From: Cohnella kolymensis
GTDB lineage: Bacteria; Bacillota; Bacilli; Paenibacillales; Paenibacillaceae
Assembly: GCF_000829465.1 (NCBI RefSeq)
Contig: NZ_JXAL01000001.1
Coordinates: forward strand, 248,001 to 312,000
Direction of reading: 5' to 3'
DNA length: 64,000 nt
Of the stretch, positions 63,810-64,000 are shown one piece after another. The position numbers and the translations under genes were made by a program. The number at the start of each line of letters is the position of its first letter. Within the stretch, counting starts at the first letter, position 1. The notes under the pieces are model-generated. The model did no database searches. It was given only the letters and a program-made list of their open reading frames with translations, and was not told where the DNA came from.

Positions 63810-64000
63810 TTATATTTTAGCTTGAAGAGCTTGTTGTAGAGTTTGTTGAAGCGAAAGAACGGACTGTTTTGCCTGAATGATTTGTCCCTTCAAGGAAACA
63901 ATTTGTTCCAGGGCAGCAACGCCCACTTCTGTCTGACCGGCTTTTTTGGCTTCCTTCAACTGCAGCCATTGCGCTTGTTTTTGAGCACGAAGCGATTCGA
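63810..64000 (-). CDS. C-terminal fragment of an alanine/glutamine-rich coiled-coil protein
   Basis: The last 62 codons of a minus-strand gene that begins beyond the window: ESLRAQKQAQWLQLKEAKKAGQ, then VSLKGQIIQAKQSVLSLQQT and QALQAKI. The heptad pattern and Ala/Gln/Lys composition indicate a long alpha-helical coiled coil. A strong terminator follows. The family cannot be named from this part. Confidence 0.65.
   Translation of the reverse strand, partial: ESLRAQKQAQWLQLKEAKKAGQTEVGVAALEQIVSLKGQIIQAKQSVLSLQQTLQQALQAKI

Noticed and set aside
1-64000. CRISPR arrays, tRNA/rRNA genes, insertion sequences, prophage
   Set aside because: No regularly spaced repeats, cloverleaf or rRNA sequence, or transposase or phage protein was found on either strand by reading.

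Overview
The window looks like chromosomal DNA of an endospore-forming, Gram-positive member of the Bacillales, most likely Paenibacillaceae. This rests on content: a gerA/gerB/gerC germination operon behind a SigG-type promoter, a gerP-like spore operon, two tiny YjcZ-type sporulation peptides, a lipoteichoic acid synthase family protein, YhbD plus bactofilins, a sporulation-type histidine kinase and strong AGGAGG ribosome sites. No rRNA, tRNA, CRISPR array, transposase or phage gene was seen.

Layout. 0-8 kb (minus): a heterodimeric ABC exporter pair (one partner cut by the window edge), a CPBP protease, a two-component pair, an LtaS-like synthase and a GT2 glycosyltransferase. 8-16.7 kb: an exported six-hairpin-like protein, a soluble histidine kinase, a PAS-GGDEF-EAL protein, and a c-di-GMP-I riboswitch in front of fapA-like and HD-GYP genes. 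16.7-22 kb (minus): an atu/liu-like acyl-CoA operon (AtuA, AtuA C-terminal-like protein, acyl-CoA dehydrogenase, carboxyltransferase beta subunit, enoyl-CoA hydratase). 22-28.4 kb: a VOC protein, a DUF2515 protein and the ger operon. 28.4-32.1 kb (minus): yhbD, two bactofilin-like genes and a DHA2 drug exporter. 32.3-37.4 kb: an unusual HTH-LamG-VOC fusion, an ArsR/YcaQ pair and a MerR/MFS pair. 37.5-39.5 kb: spore genes. 39.7-42.9 kb: hydrolases, a GNAT enzyme and a PadR regulator. 43-50 kb: a catabolic cluster (TAXI-TRAP importer, thiamine-diphosphate enzyme, aldehyde dehydrogenase, and a divergent 78-residue protein resembling only the N-terminal domain of ketol-acid reductoisomerase). 50-52.3 kb: two membrane transporters. 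52.4-59 kb: a DctPQM TRAP importer divergent from a LysR regulator, a Rieske oxygenase and a zinc alcohol dehydrogenase. 59-63.6 kb (minus): the opuA glycine betaine ABC importer behind a ydaO-type c-di-AMP riboswitch, an orphan ThsB-like TIR protein, and a BusR-like c-di-AMP regulator.

How the genes work together. Two second-messenger circuits stand out. In the c-di-GMP circuit a GGDEF-EAL enzyme sits divergently from a riboswitch-controlled operon encoding an HD-GYP phosphodiesterase, which suggests feedback. In the c-di-AMP circuit, osmolyte uptake (opuA) appears to be controlled at transcription initiation (BusR-like) and at elongation (ydaO riboswitch). The 43-59 kb region looks like an accessory catabolic zone for organic or aromatic acids.

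Quality caveat. Fifteen single-base frameshifts in fourteen otherwise normal genes can be seen by joining fragments whose translations continue each other. Most sit in short homopolymers. This density suggests residual sequencing or assembly error more than gene decay. Broken genes are reported over their full span. I used the type 'pseudogene' where the break separates essential halves, and 'CDS' where one fragment keeps most of the protein.
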